The notes under the pieces: generated by a model
Database searches by the model: none
Told to the model about the DNA's origin: nothing
Seen by the model: the letters and a program-made list of their open reading frames with translations, nothing else
Source of the DNA: JAJAZB01 sp964244295
GTDB taxonomy: Bacteria; Bacteroidota; Bacteroidia; Cytophagales; Spirosomataceae
Assembly (NCBI GenBank): GCA_964244295.1
Contig: CAXTIG010000031.1
Coordinates: 1 to 64,000, forward strand
DNA: 64,000 nt
Reading direction: 5' to 3'
Part shown: positions 51,890-60,451 of the stretch, one piece after another
How the letters are laid out: every line of letters begins with the position of its first letter
How positions within the stretch are numbered: position 1 is the first letter of the stretch
Translations under genes and position numbers: made by a program

Positions 51890-53356
51890 TTAATTCAGCG
51901 TTGGAAACGCCTCCGAGGGCGTCCGTGCCCCGTGGAGCAGAGGTTTCAGCCGGGCCAGGTCGGTGGGGCGTTGGGCGGTCAAATCGGTCCGTTCGCCGGG
52001 GTCGGCCTTCAGGTCGTAGAGTTCGTAGCGGGCCGTTTTCACGAAGTAAATTAATTTTAAATCTCCCTGCCGCAAGGCCTGCCAGCCGCCCTGCTCGTGG
52101 AATTCCCAGTACTGGTACGGAGCCGGGCGCTGGCCTTTTTTACCCAGCAGCGTCGGCACAATCGAAAGCCCGTCGGTCGTCGGGAGGGTGTTCCCCCCGG
52201 CCAGGTCGCAGGCCGTGGCCAGAAAATCCCACTGGGCGGTGGGGTGGTCGCTCACGCCGGGCTTGACCGTGCCCGGCCACCAGGCGATAAGCGGGGCGCG
52301 GATGCCGCCTTCGTAGGGGCTGCGCTTGAAACCCCGCAGGCCGTTGGCCTTGGCGAACCGCTGGGGAATATCCTCGGTCGATCCGTTGTCGCTGCTGAAC
52401 AGGAGGAGCGTATTTTCGGCCAACCCCTGCGCCTTCAGGGTTTTCATCAATTCGCCCACGTAGTCGTCCATCCGGGTGATGGTGGCAGCGTAATTCTTTT
52501 CCAGGTCGGTCCAGGGTTCCTTTTCGTAGGGAGCCAGGGTGGGCGACTGAAAGCGCTCGTCTTTCGGGGCTTCGCCGTTGTTGTGGGGCAAGGTGTAGGC
52601 CAGGTAGAGGAAAAACGGACGGTCGTGGGGTTGCTTCAAAAACTGGACGGCCTCGCGGGTGAACAGGTCGTTGGAGTACTCCTTTTTTTCGGTCGCGTAA
52701 CTGCCCAGCCCCTTGAATAGCGCCGTTTCCGGCTCCCAGACGACCTTGTTTTTTAGCAGTTTCTTTTCGCCATTTCGCAGCAGGTATTCGGGGAAATTGT
52801 TGTGGGCCAGCACCTGGTCGAGGTAGCCGTAGTACTGTTCGAAACCCTGGCGGGTCGGTTCGCCCGGCGTGCCCACGCCGCCCAGGCCCCACTTGCCGAC
52901 CAGCGCGGTTTGGTAGCCCGCGCCCTTGAGCAGTTCGGCCACGGTAACGGTGTTTTCGGAAATCGGCATCTGTCCGTTCGGCTGCCATTGCTTGTTGCCG
53001 CGCACCTCGGCGTGGCCCGTGTGCAGGCCGGTCATCAGGGCGCAGCGTGAAGGGGCGCACACGGAGGTGCCCGCGTAATGCCGGGTGAAGCGCAGCCCCT
53101 CGGAAGCCATGCGGGTGAGGTTGGGAGTTTTGAAAACACGGTGGCCGTAGGGCGCGATTTCTTCCACCCCCAAATCGTCCATGTTCACGTAAATGAGGTT
53201 GGGGCGGTCGGATTGCCGCATCACCCGCTCCGGCGTACCGGTCGCACGGGTTTTCGGGGCGACTGCCGGGGGTTGAGTGACGGTCGGGGGGCCATTCACG
53301 AAGGCCGTGGGCAGCAGCGCGGCGAGGAGAAGACGAAGCAGGGCGATTTTTTTCAT
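51890..53356 (-). CDS. Exported arylsulfatase
   Basis: 488 residues with start at ATG 53356, which gives a signal peptide (MKKIALLRLLLAALLPTAFV). Metal-binding NMDDLG (59-64); formylglycine motif CAPSRCALMTG (Cys100); FFLYLAYTLPH; LLLFSSDNGSTED. Typical S1 family of arylsulfatase A-like length. Substrate not assigned. Followed after 10 bp by the CHB_HEX_C sulfatase; the hairpins in the 123 bp upstream gap may separate it from the next sulfatase. Confidence 0.93.
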   Translation of the reverse strand: MKKIALLRLLLAALLPTAFVNGPPTVTQPPAVAPKTRATGTPERVMRQSDRPNLIYVNMDDLGVEEIAPYGHRVFKTPNLTRMASEGLRFTRHYAGTSVCAPSRCALMTGLHTGHAEVRGNKQWQPNGQMPISENTVTVAELLKGAGYQTALVGKWGLGGVGTPGEPTRQGFEQYYGYLDQVLAHNNFPEYLLRNGEKKLLKNKVVWEPETALFKGLGSYATEKKEYSNDLFTREAVQFLKQPHDRPFFLYLAYTLPHNNGEAPKDERFQSPTLAPYEKEPWTDLEKNYAATITRMDDYVGELMKTLKAQGLAENTLLLFSSDNGSTEDIPQRFAKANGLRGFKRSPYEGGIRAPLIAWWPGTVKPGVSDHPTAQWDFLATACDLAGGNTLPTTDGLSIVPTLLGKKGQRPAPYQYWEFHEQGGWQALRQGDLKLIYFVKTARYELYDLKADPGERTDLTAQRPTDLARLKPLLHGARTPSEAFPTLN

Positions 53357-53394
53357 GGTGCAAAACAGGGGACTGGGTTTGTTGCCCGGTTCCT

Positions 53395-53456
53395 CGGCCT
53401 GTGGCACACAGGCCGAAACGGATTTTACTGGAAAATTGGGCCGTGTGCCACAGCCC
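53395..53456. repeat. Double hairpin in the leader of the arylsulfatase gene
   Basis: CGGCCTGTG-GCA-CACAGGCCG (53395-53415) is a perfect 9-bp hairpin. GGGCCGTGTGCCACAGCCC (53438-53456) is a near copy. The two also pair with each other, so alternative structures are possible. It lies 39-100 bp upstream of the start codon. Confidence 0.75.
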
Positions 53457-53479
53457 ACGGTGAGCGAGACCCCTGAAGT

Positions 53480-55267
53480 TCAGTTCATTTTTTTGAAAAC
53501 AACGTTCTTCAATTCCAACTCATCCGCCTCGCTAGCGCTGATGGTCAGGGTATAACGACCCGGTTTCAGGGTCATCCGCCCCAGCGTTCGCGCCGACCAG
53601 GTTTCGGGGGATACTCCCGCGACGGGGCATTCGACCACCACCCCGCCCACCGCCGCCCGCCAGGTGGATTTCGAGGTGGAAGTTCCGCGCAGCGTCAATG
53701 CCACTTCGTACGTGCCGGGCCGGACGATTTCAAGTTGCCAGGAAATCGCGTCCGGCGGGTTTCTCCAGGCCGAAACCCAGTCGCCGTCCACGCCCTCCGG
53801 GTGCGCCCCAACGACGCGCTTACCGTTGACGACGCCCCGGTCGCCGAGAAATTTCAACCCGCCCTTCACCCGGCCCAGGTGCGGGGTCAGCACCACCGAA
53901 TTCGCTTCGGCGTAGCCCACGGGTACGGGCAAAAGCCGGAACTGGCGTTGGGCGTGGGTTTCGCCCCACCAAACCCGGTACTGGCTGTCGAGTCGGGCCA
54001 CGAGGGCCGGGTGGCTGGCGGCCACGTTGGTCTGCTCGCCGGGGTCGGCGCTGGGGTCGTACAACTGGGTGCCGTCCACGAGTTTGAAGCGTTGCGTGCG
54101 GGCGATGCCACCGGGATAGGGCGCGGGGGCGTGTAGGGTCTTCAGGGAATAAGTCAGGAACAGCGTCCGCTCCGATCCGGGCGCGGGGCGGCCTTCGAGC
54201 CGGGATCGGAGGCTGCGCCCGTCGGCGTCGGCTTTCGGTTTCAGGCCGCAGAAATCGAGCAGCGTGGGCAGCACGTCGATGTGAGCGGCAACCGTTTCAA
54301 CGGTTTTCCCGGTGGGCAGCCGGCCGGCCCAGCGCCAGAAGCACTGCGTGCGGATGCCGCCTTCGTAGACGGTGAATTTTTTGTCGCGCAGTCCGGCGTT
54401 GAAGCGCGTTTCCTGTCCCCGCCAGATGGGGCCGTTGTCGCTCAGAAACACGACGATCGTGTTGCGGGCCAGCCCGGTTTTCTCCAGATGCGTCAGCAAC
54501 CGCCCGACGTTCGCGTCGAGGTTTTCGACCATTCCGTACACGCGGGCCGTGTTTTCAGAAATGCCTTTTTCGAGAAATTTTTTGAAATAGGTCGAATCGA
54601 TTTCCAGCGGCGTGTGCGGGGCGTTGTAGGGCAGGTAGCAGAAAAACGGACGGGCGGCGATCCCTCGCGCGTCGCTACGCCTTTTCCTGGTCCCTTCCAT
54701 GAAGCGGATGGCCTCGTCGGTCAGCACGTCGGTGATGTAGCCCTTCGTGGGGTGGGGCTGGCCGTTGCGTTCGAGGGTCGGGTCGAAGTAGTCGTCGAAA
54801 TGCCCCGTGCGGAAGCCGACGAATTCCCCAAACCCCTGCGCGTTGGGCAAACTGGGGTAGTTTTCGCCGAGGTGCCATTTCCCGAAAAGTCCCGTGCGGT
54901 AGCCGTTGGCACTCAGGATTTCGGCCAGGGTCGTCTCGTCGGGGGCCATCGTTTCGAAGCCGTTGGTCACGCTCCGCACGCCCGTGCGCTGGGCGTAGCG
55001 GCCCGTGAGTAGGCTGGCACGGGTGGGCGCGCACACGGGCGAGACGTAAAAGTTCTGGAACCGAACCCCCTCGCGGGCCAGGCGGTCGAGGTTGGGGGTG
55101 CTGAGAACCGGATTCCCGGCCCCGCCGTAATCGCCGAAACCCAGGTCGTCGGCGAGGATGAGCAGGATGTTGGGCGGTGCCGGGGCTTTGGGCGGCACCG
55201 ACGCGACGGTGAGCCAGCCGAGCAGGAGCAACGTTAAGCTGCGAAACAGCCGTTTTTGAAACCTCAT
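53480..55267 (-). CDS. Exported sulfatase with C-terminal beta-sandwich
   Basis: 595 residues. Signal peptide about 1-25. Metal-site LADDLGFGDYG (38-48); formylglycine motif CAPTRASLLTGR (Cys79, C-x-P-x-R with Thr); VVFLSDNGPIW. After the sulfatase core (about 30-460) a C-terminal beta-rich domain (about 475-595: WQLEIVRPGTYEVALTL, LKPGRYTLTI) looks like a carbohydrate-binding sandwich, unassigned. First of three sulfatase genes in a row on this strand. Confidence 0.92.
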   Translation of the reverse strand: MRFQKRLFRSLTLLLLGWLTVASVPPKAPAPPNILLILADDLGFGDYGGAGNPVLSTPNLDRLAREGVRFQNFYVSPVCAPTRASLLTGRYAQRTGVRSVTNGFETMAPDETTLAEILSANGYRTGLFGKWHLGENYPSLPNAQGFGEFVGFRTGHFDDYFDPTLERNGQPHPTKGYITDVLTDEAIRFMEGTRKRRSDARGIAARPFFCYLPYNAPHTPLEIDSTYFKKFLEKGISENTARVYGMVENLDANVGRLLTHLEKTGLARNTIVVFLSDNGPIWRGQETRFNAGLRDKKFTVYEGGIRTQCFWRWAGRLPTGKTVETVAAHIDVLPTLLDFCGLKPKADADGRSLRSRLEGRPAPGSERTLFLTYSLKTLHAPAPYPGGIARTQRFKLVDGTQLYDPSADPGEQTNVAASHPALVARLDSQYRVWWGETHAQRQFRLLPVPVGYAEANSVVLTPHLGRVKGGLKFLGDRGVVNGKRVVGAHPEGVDGDWVSAWRNPPDAISWQLEIVRPGTYEVALTLRGTSTSKSTWRAAVGGVVVECPVAGVSPETWSARTLGRMTLKPGRYTLTISASEADELELKNVVFKKMN

Positions 55268-55309
55268 TTTTTAAAAAGGGAAGCGGTTTAGAATTTCGTC
55301 AAAAAGTGT

Positions 55310-55413
55310 TTGTCATCCCGACGAAGCAGGGATCTCGCTGGCCCTTCTGTACGATTGCCGCTAGCCAAGAGTTCGGCACACCAACGAGATCCCTCCTTCG
55401 TCGGGATGACAAA
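55310..55413. repeat. Inverted repeat, family A, copy 5
   Basis: TTGTCATCCCGACGAAGCAG and complement (one mismatch). It lies in the 202 bp gap between the fused TIM-barrel/deacetylase stop and the sulfatase start. Confidence 0.9.
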
Positions 55414-55469
55414 TCTGCGTCGGGCTTACAACCCTTTTTTCAAAATCAAAAATAGGTTCAAAGTAAAAA

Positions 55470-57122
55470 TCAAGGTACCCGGCTTTCGCCAAAAAACGTC
55501 CGGTAGTCCAGCAACTGAATGCCCCGCTCCCGCACCGCCGCTGCCGCCGCCGGGCTGGTCAGCAGGACCGCGTCGGCTTCGCGGTTGGCGCTCACGTCGG
55601 GGCCGAGGGGTTTCATTTCGTCGGTGTCGTAGGCCGGGTGGGTCACGAGCAGGTAGGTGCCGGGCGTGAGCGCGCGCAGGGTTTCGACAAAAACGCGTTC
55701 GCGCTCGGCTTTGTCGGCCCCGTTTTTCAGAACCAGCCGGGGAAACGGCTCCGCCGAAGCCGGTTCGAGGGTGGGCAGGCCGTACTCGGCGGAAAGCTTC
55801 TCCACGATTTCCCGCAAACGCGGGTGCGAGCGGTCGAAGGCCATGTGAACCGACAGGTGGGAAGTCTGGGGCAGCAGCGTACGCACCCGCTCGATTTGCG
55901 CCCGCAGTTCGCGTTCGGCTTCGCCAAAATCCGGCTGGTGGTCGAGCAGCGAAGTCATCGCCGGATTGCCTTTCCAGGTCGTCTGGAAAAACGCCCCGCT
56001 CGAATCGCAGAGGCTGGGGACGGTGGTGAGCGGTCGCCAGCGGAGGGTTTTCCATTCGCTGGTCAACGTCAGGTGAACGCCCACGTCGGCCTGGGGCACT
56101 GGCCGGAGCATCGTCACCGCCTCGGCCAGCCAGGGCGTGGGAGCCATGACTTCCACCGAGCGGGCCAGGCCGTTTTGCACGGCGTCGAGGCAACCCTGGT
56201 TGCTGGCGTGCGACATCCCCGAATCGTCGGCCCGCACCAACAGCCGGATTTCGTCGCGGTGCCGCTCCCAGTTCCGCAGAAACGCGATGCTCGCCGGAAT
56301 TTGCTCCGCCGGTTTCAAGGATTCGTCTTCGATGAACAGGTGCTTCACGCCACTCCGCCGGGCTTCCTGCAAAAAGGTGCTCAGTCCGATGTCGCCCGCT
56401 CCGAGCGCCACGTTGTGGGGCTTGAGCGCGGGACTTTCGAGGCTAGACGGCGTGCCGGGGCGGCGATCTTTGAGGTGAACGAGCGGGAAACGCCCAGAGT
56501 ATTTTTTCAACAACGCCGTCGGGTCCTGGGGCAGGGCACCGCCCCGGGTGTTTTTGGCCCACATCAAATCCAACTCGAACTGCACGGCCTCGGGCGGCAT
56601 CCGTTCGGTGAGGTAATCGAACAGCGTGCCTTCGGGCCGCGTTGGGTCCCCGTGTTTCACGAATTCGTAGCCGTGATTGTGGTAGCAGAGCGTCAGCCCT
56701 TTTTTTCGGAGGGCCGTCCCGGCTTTCGTGAACACGGCGATGGCCCGGTCGGCATCGGCGAGGGTAAACACGTCGCCGTGCGGAATCCAGTAGCAGACCA
56801 CGTAACTCGCCCCCAGGGCCTTCGCCCGTTGGGCGACCACGGCCACGCTGTCGCGCAGCAGGCCGAAATCGGCCCCCATGCCCACGAAACTCAGGCCATG
56901 TTCCTTCAGCAAACGCCGGTATTCCTTCACGGGTATCGTGCGCGGCCAGCCGCCTTCCAACTCCGTCACGCCCCAGTCGCGGAGTTGGGCCATCATCGCC
57001 GGGGCGTTCGGGCTGCCTTTCATGCTCGAAAGCTGAACGCCGACGGGCCACTGCGCCAGGGCAGTGAGGGAGGCAAAAAAAAGTATCGGCAACGCGGCGA
57101 ACCGGGGAAAGGGCGAGAACAT
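55470..57122 (-). CDS. TIM-barrel sugar isomerase fused to YdjC/ChbG-type deacetylase
   Basis: 550 residues with start at ATG 57122 (signal peptide to about LTALAQ). Residues about 22-290 are a xylose-isomerase-like TIM barrel with CYHNHGYEF, QFELDLMW, VHLKDRRPG and LFIEDES metal/active-site strands. Residues about 300-545 are a YdjC/ChbG-like carbohydrate deacetylase: VRADDSGMSH (canonical ADDFG), DVGVHLTL, SHLSVHMAFD with a metal His, and LLVTHPAYDTDE. Both halves keep expected metal ligands, suggesting two activities in one exported protein on the same glycan. I do not recognise this fusion as a standard one. Confidence 0.85.
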   Translation of the reverse strand: MFSPFPRFAALPILFFASLTALAQWPVGVQLSSMKGSPNAPAMMAQLRDWGVTELEGGWPRTIPVKEYRRLLKEHGLSFVGMGADFGLLRDSVAVVAQRAKALGASYVVCYWIPHGDVFTLADADRAIAVFTKAGTALRKKGLTLCYHNHGYEFVKHGDPTRPEGTLFDYLTERMPPEAVQFELDLMWAKNTRGGALPQDPTALLKKYSGRFPLVHLKDRRPGTPSSLESPALKPHNVALGAGDIGLSTFLQEARRSGVKHLFIEDESLKPAEQIPASIAFLRNWERHRDEIRLLVRADDSGMSHASNQGCLDAVQNGLARSVEVMAPTPWLAEAVTMLRPVPQADVGVHLTLTSEWKTLRWRPLTTVPSLCDSSGAFFQTTWKGNPAMTSLLDHQPDFGEAERELRAQIERVRTLLPQTSHLSVHMAFDRSHPRLREIVEKLSAEYGLPTLEPASAEPFPRLVLKNGADKAERERVFVETLRALTPGTYLLVTHPAYDTDEMKPLGPDVSANREADAVLLTSPAAAAAVRERGIQLLDYRTFFGESRVP

Positions 57123-57142
57123 GGGGAACGGAAAAAGGGGGG

Positions 57143-57586
57143 TTAAACCGGCTCGGCGTACATAGCTCCGGCGATTTTCTGAAAATCCGCTTCCGGAATT
57201 TCCAGAAACCCGAACCGGAAGGTCATGCCCCAACTGGTTTTATTTTGGATGAAACTCAGTTCGTGTAGCAGCGGCGCGATGGGCGCTTCCCGCACCGGGG
57301 TGAAGGCGATGTCGCGCCGGAACGGTTCAAAGTCCGGGGTCATCGGCGATTGATAGACCTCGTCGCCGCTGACCCGGCCCAGGGCGGTGAAGGCTTGCAG
57401 GGGTTTTGCTTCGCCAAACTGCGCTTTGGGCGAATAAAACACGACGCCGTCGCCCCGGCGCATCCGTTTCAGGTTGCGGGCTTTGCCGTGGTTGGCTTGG
57501 CAGAAGCCGCCTTCGACGCCCTTCAGGACGTGGTCGAGGGCGGCCACGATGAGCCAGTACCGCGCGGGTTGGGTTGATTCAGGCAT
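57143..57586 (-). CDS. EVE domain-containing protein
   Basis: 147 residues with start at ATG 57586. It opens ARYWLIVAALDHVLKGVEGGFCQANHGKA, then RMRRGDGVVFYSPK and FTALGRVSGDEVYQ, the EVE (PUA-like) fold. EVE domains bind modified nucleobases and occur in restriction-like defence, but solo EVE genes are widespread housekeeping-like orphans. It overlaps the upstream ABM gene by 8 bp, so the two are co-translated. Confidence 0.88.
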   Translation of the reverse strand: MPESTQPARYWLIVAALDHVLKGVEGGFCQANHGKARNLKRMRRGDGVVFYSPKAQFGEAKPLQAFTALGRVSGDEVYQSPMTPDFEPFRRDIAFTPVREAPIAPLLHELSFIQNKTSWGMTFRFGFLEIPEADFQKIAGAMYAEPV

Positions 57587-57902
57587 GGCGTACGTGGGCG
57601 ACTTCGTGGATGTGATAGTCGGCAGTGGCAATTTCGTAGGCCCCGTCCATGTGTTCCTTCACGCCCGGAAAACCGAACATGGCCTTGAAGGCCGCTTCGC
57701 TTTCCCACTGGGTGTAGTTGATGACCCGCACGCCGTCGAGGCTGCGGTGGAGGTTGGCCGAAATGAAACCCGGCACCTGGTACATGACCTCGTCGGTGGC
57801 CCGGACGAGGAGGTCGAGCAGGCGCTGCTGGTTTTCGGGGCTGACCGTGAACACGTTGCTCATCGTAATGTACGACTGACCGGTTTGAATCGTGGTTTCC
57901 AT
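57579..57902 (-). CDS. Antibiotic biosynthesis monooxygenase (ABM) family protein
   Basis: 107 residues with start at ATG 57902. The ferredoxin-like alpha/beta fold of ABM proteins is visible: SYITMSNVFTVSPENQQRLLDLL, VPGFISANLHRSLDGVRVINYTQWESEAAFKAM. Such small dimeric proteins are cofactor-free monooxygenases or heme-degrading enzymes, and many are unassigned. A longer in-frame ORF upstream is out-of-family and overlaps the rhamnosidase, so it was rejected. Confidence 0.9.
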   Translation of the reverse strand: METTIQTGQSYITMSNVFTVSPENQQRLLDLLVRATDEVMYQVPGFISANLHRSLDGVRVINYTQWESEAAFKAMFGFPGVKEHMDGAYEIATADYHIHEVAHVRHA

Positions 57903-57946
57903 ACGATTGATTGGTTTGTTGAAAAATGAATGGATTGAAAAAAGCG

Positions 57947-60373
57947 TTATTCGACCCGCACTTCCTGCCGCCCCGCTCGGAGCGGCGTTTTTTTGCCATT
58001 CCAAAGCAGCGTGCCACTCACGCCCTCGGGCAGGGTCACGGAGCCGCTCAGGGCGACCCCTTTTTTTCCAAACTGAAACACCACCTTGCCCGCCGGAATC
58101 GGGTAAGTGCCTTCGGCGCTGGTCAGTTCGCCAAGTTGGGGCGAAATCGTCAGGTTCCGGAAACCCGGCTCGGCGGGTCGAATCCCGGCCACGACGCTGA
58201 AAAATGCCCAGGCCGGGGCCGTGCTCCAGGGGTGGCACTCCGAACGGGTGGGTTTGTTGGGCGACTCGAAGCGTTCGGGCGTGGTGCTCAGGCCGTCGGC
58301 CAGTAAAGCTTTCCAGGGGGCCAGGGCCTGCGGAATCAGCTCACCGGCTCCGGCCTTATGCAGGGCCTCGAAGAGGTAGATTCGGTAGTAGTACGTGGCC
58401 TGACCGAGGTTCGGGGCGGTCAGGATTTTTTGCAAAACCGACTTCTGCTGCGCCGGGGGCAAGGCATCGGTCAGCACGGCCAGGATGTTGGTGTGCTGGT
58501 CGAAGTAATCCTTCGTGGGGCGCTCGGCCATCAGGCCGCGCCCGGCGTCGAAGCACGCGTCGTACACCTGCTTTTTGATAAAATCGGCCCGCTGCCGGTA
58601 GGACGCCGCCTGCTGCGGTTCACCGAGGGCCTCGAAAATCCGGGCGGCGTTTTGCAGAGCGTACACGTAGTGCAGCGTCACGACGGCGGAGTTGGAGCCG
58701 TCCTGCCCCGGTGCCATCCCGCCGCGTTCCGACTCGGTGTACCAGTCGACGAAATAGGCCCAGCGGGTTTTTCCGGCCAGGCCGCTGGGCTGGATCAGGC
58801 CATCGAACATGGCGAGCGTCTGACGGATGCCGGGGACGAATTTTTTCAAAAATTCTTTATCGCCCGAAAAAAGGTAGTGGTCGTAGAGCATATCCACCCA
58901 GATGACCGAGTAGGTCGGGTGGACGAACGTGGAGCGCAGGGGGTAGCAACTGGTGAGGTTGCCGTCCCAAAGCCGGGAGTAGTGGAATTGCTCCAGGGCG
59001 TTGCGCACGTGGCGGTCGTCGCCGGTCAGGGCCAGCCAGGTCAGGTCGTGAACCTTGCTGTCGCCCACATACTGCATGGTTTCGTAGTAGGCGTCGCTCA
59101 GGAAATAGTCCTGGGTGCAGAGTTCGGCGGTGCGGCGGCAGAGGTCGAACACGCGGGCGTAGGCGGGATCGCTGGCCGAAAAGCTTGCCCTGACCGGCAC
59201 GGGTGTGCTCGTGTAAACATTGTAAAAATCACTGACCGTCAGCGGTTCGCCGCCGGTCTGGATTTCGAGTTGGATGAACCGGAATGTGCGGAGCCAGGTG
59301 GGCCGGAAGGTGCGGTTGGCGCTGCCGTCGGTCTGAATCACGTCGGTGATGCCCAGGAACTGCTTGCCCTCGATGTCGTTGCGGTTGTCTTTGCGGGCGG
59401 TGCCCGGCACGAACAGGTTTTCGGCGTAGCCAATCCGGATTTTCCCGCCCCGTCCGCCCGAAAACTTCAGTTCGGGGTAGCCGATGGTCAGCGCGCCGTG
59501 GTCGATGAGCAGCGTGACTTTCGAGTTGGCGGGCACCGTAAGCGGGCTTTTTCCCGCCAAAAAATCAGGATTAACCGTCGCCCCCGTGGTTTTTGCCACG
59601 CGGGTCAGGCGCTCGACGCGCTGGGTTTGCAGGGGCACGTTGCGCGGTTCGAGTAGCCAGCCGAATCCGCCGCCGAAGGCGCTGGCGCTTTCGCAGAAAA
59701 TGGCCGGTTTCCAAGCGGTATCGTCAAAACCCGCCGTTTCCCAACCCCAGGGGTAGGCAGCCACGTCCACGCTGTCGGTGGGATTGGCGGCGTAAAATCC
59801 GCCGATGATGTCGCGGGGCAACGAGCGCCAGCGTACGGCCTTGTCCCGCACGGCGGGGTTGTGAAAGGTTTTCCAACCGCCCTGCGCCGTGGTGTTTACG
59901 GGACTGCCAGTTGGAATTTCGGGGGTATTGAGCAAAAACGCGGTGCGGTACGACTGCATCCCGAAAAAGCGGTCGGGGCCGAAGTTGACGACCTCGGCGG
60001 CCAGCACGTTTTTCCCGGCGGTCAGAAACGGTGCGAGGTCCACGGTTTCGTAGCGCCAGTGGCGGATGTCGGAGAGTTGCGGCCCGAAGCAGACTTGTTT
60101 GCCGTTGACGAAGAGCGTGTACTTGTTGTCGGCGGAGACGTTCACCACGAAGCGGCCGGGTTTTTGCGGCAACTCAAAACTCCGCCGGAACACCACCACG
60201 GCCTGTTCGCCGCCCGACAAATCGGGGTGGGTAATCCACTGGGCCTTCATGGCCGTGGGCGCGTAGCGGACGGTAGGGACGTTGAGTTCCTGGGCGGTTT
60301 GGGCGTGGCCGAAGGTGAGGATCAGCAGTGAAGCCAGGAAGAGATTAGGGAAGCGTAGGGAGTAGTAGGTCAT
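57947..60373 (-). CDS. Alpha-L-rhamnosidase-like glycoside hydrolase (GH78 type)
   Basis: 808 residues. Signal peptide about 1-24 (LLILTFGHAQT). A beta-sandwich (about 40-400) contains FRRSFELP, ADNKYTLFVNGKQVCFGP and NVLAAEVVNFGP. An (alpha/alpha)6 catalytic barrel (about 410-700) shows FLSDAYYETMQYVGDSKVHD, a GDDRHVRNALEQF helix and RSECHPWSTAPAWAFFSVVAGI. The C-terminal beta domain closes with GTLLWNGKKTPLRAG. The layout matches family GH78 and its unclassified relatives. Likely removes L-rhamnose from exported glycans; with five sulfatases nearby, a sulfated rhamnose-containing polysaccharide is a reasonable target (inference). Confidence 0.88.
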   Translation of the reverse strand: MTYYSLRFPNLFLASLLILTFGHAQTAQELNVPTVRYAPTAMKAQWITHPDLSGGEQAVVVFRRSFELPQKPGRFVVNVSADNKYTLFVNGKQVCFGPQLSDIRHWRYETVDLAPFLTAGKNVLAAEVVNFGPDRFFGMQSYRTAFLLNTPEIPTGSPVNTTAQGGWKTFHNPAVRDKAVRWRSLPRDIIGGFYAANPTDSVDVAAYPWGWETAGFDDTAWKPAIFCESASAFGGGFGWLLEPRNVPLQTQRVERLTRVAKTTGATVNPDFLAGKSPLTVPANSKVTLLIDHGALTIGYPELKFSGGRGGKIRIGYAENLFVPGTARKDNRNDIEGKQFLGITDVIQTDGSANRTFRPTWLRTFRFIQLEIQTGGEPLTVSDFYNVYTSTPVPVRASFSASDPAYARVFDLCRRTAELCTQDYFLSDAYYETMQYVGDSKVHDLTWLALTGDDRHVRNALEQFHYSRLWDGNLTSCYPLRSTFVHPTYSVIWVDMLYDHYLFSGDKEFLKKFVPGIRQTLAMFDGLIQPSGLAGKTRWAYFVDWYTESERGGMAPGQDGSNSAVVTLHYVYALQNAARIFEALGEPQQAASYRQRADFIKKQVYDACFDAGRGLMAERPTKDYFDQHTNILAVLTDALPPAQQKSVLQKILTAPNLGQATYYYRIYLFEALHKAGAGELIPQALAPWKALLADGLSTTPERFESPNKPTRSECHPWSTAPAWAFFSVVAGIRPAEPGFRNLTISPQLGELTSAEGTYPIPAGKVVFQFGKKGVALSGSVTLPEGVSGTLLWNGKKTPLRAGRQEVRVE

Positions 60374-60405
60374 TTTTAAAAATGCTCGAATTAAAATTGG
60401 TTTTC

Positions 60406-60448
60406 ATCGTAGGGGCAACCGCAAGCCGCCCGGGGTTGCCCCTACGAT
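60406..60448. repeat. Hairpin, family G, after the sulfatase gene
   Basis: ATCGTAGGGGCAACC pairs perfectly with GGTTGCCCCTACGAT (loop about 13 bp), followed by TTTTTT. It lies 3 bp past the sulfatase stop on the minus strand and 32 bp before the rhamnosidase start; terminator-like. Confidence 0.8.
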
Positions 60449-60451
60449 TTT

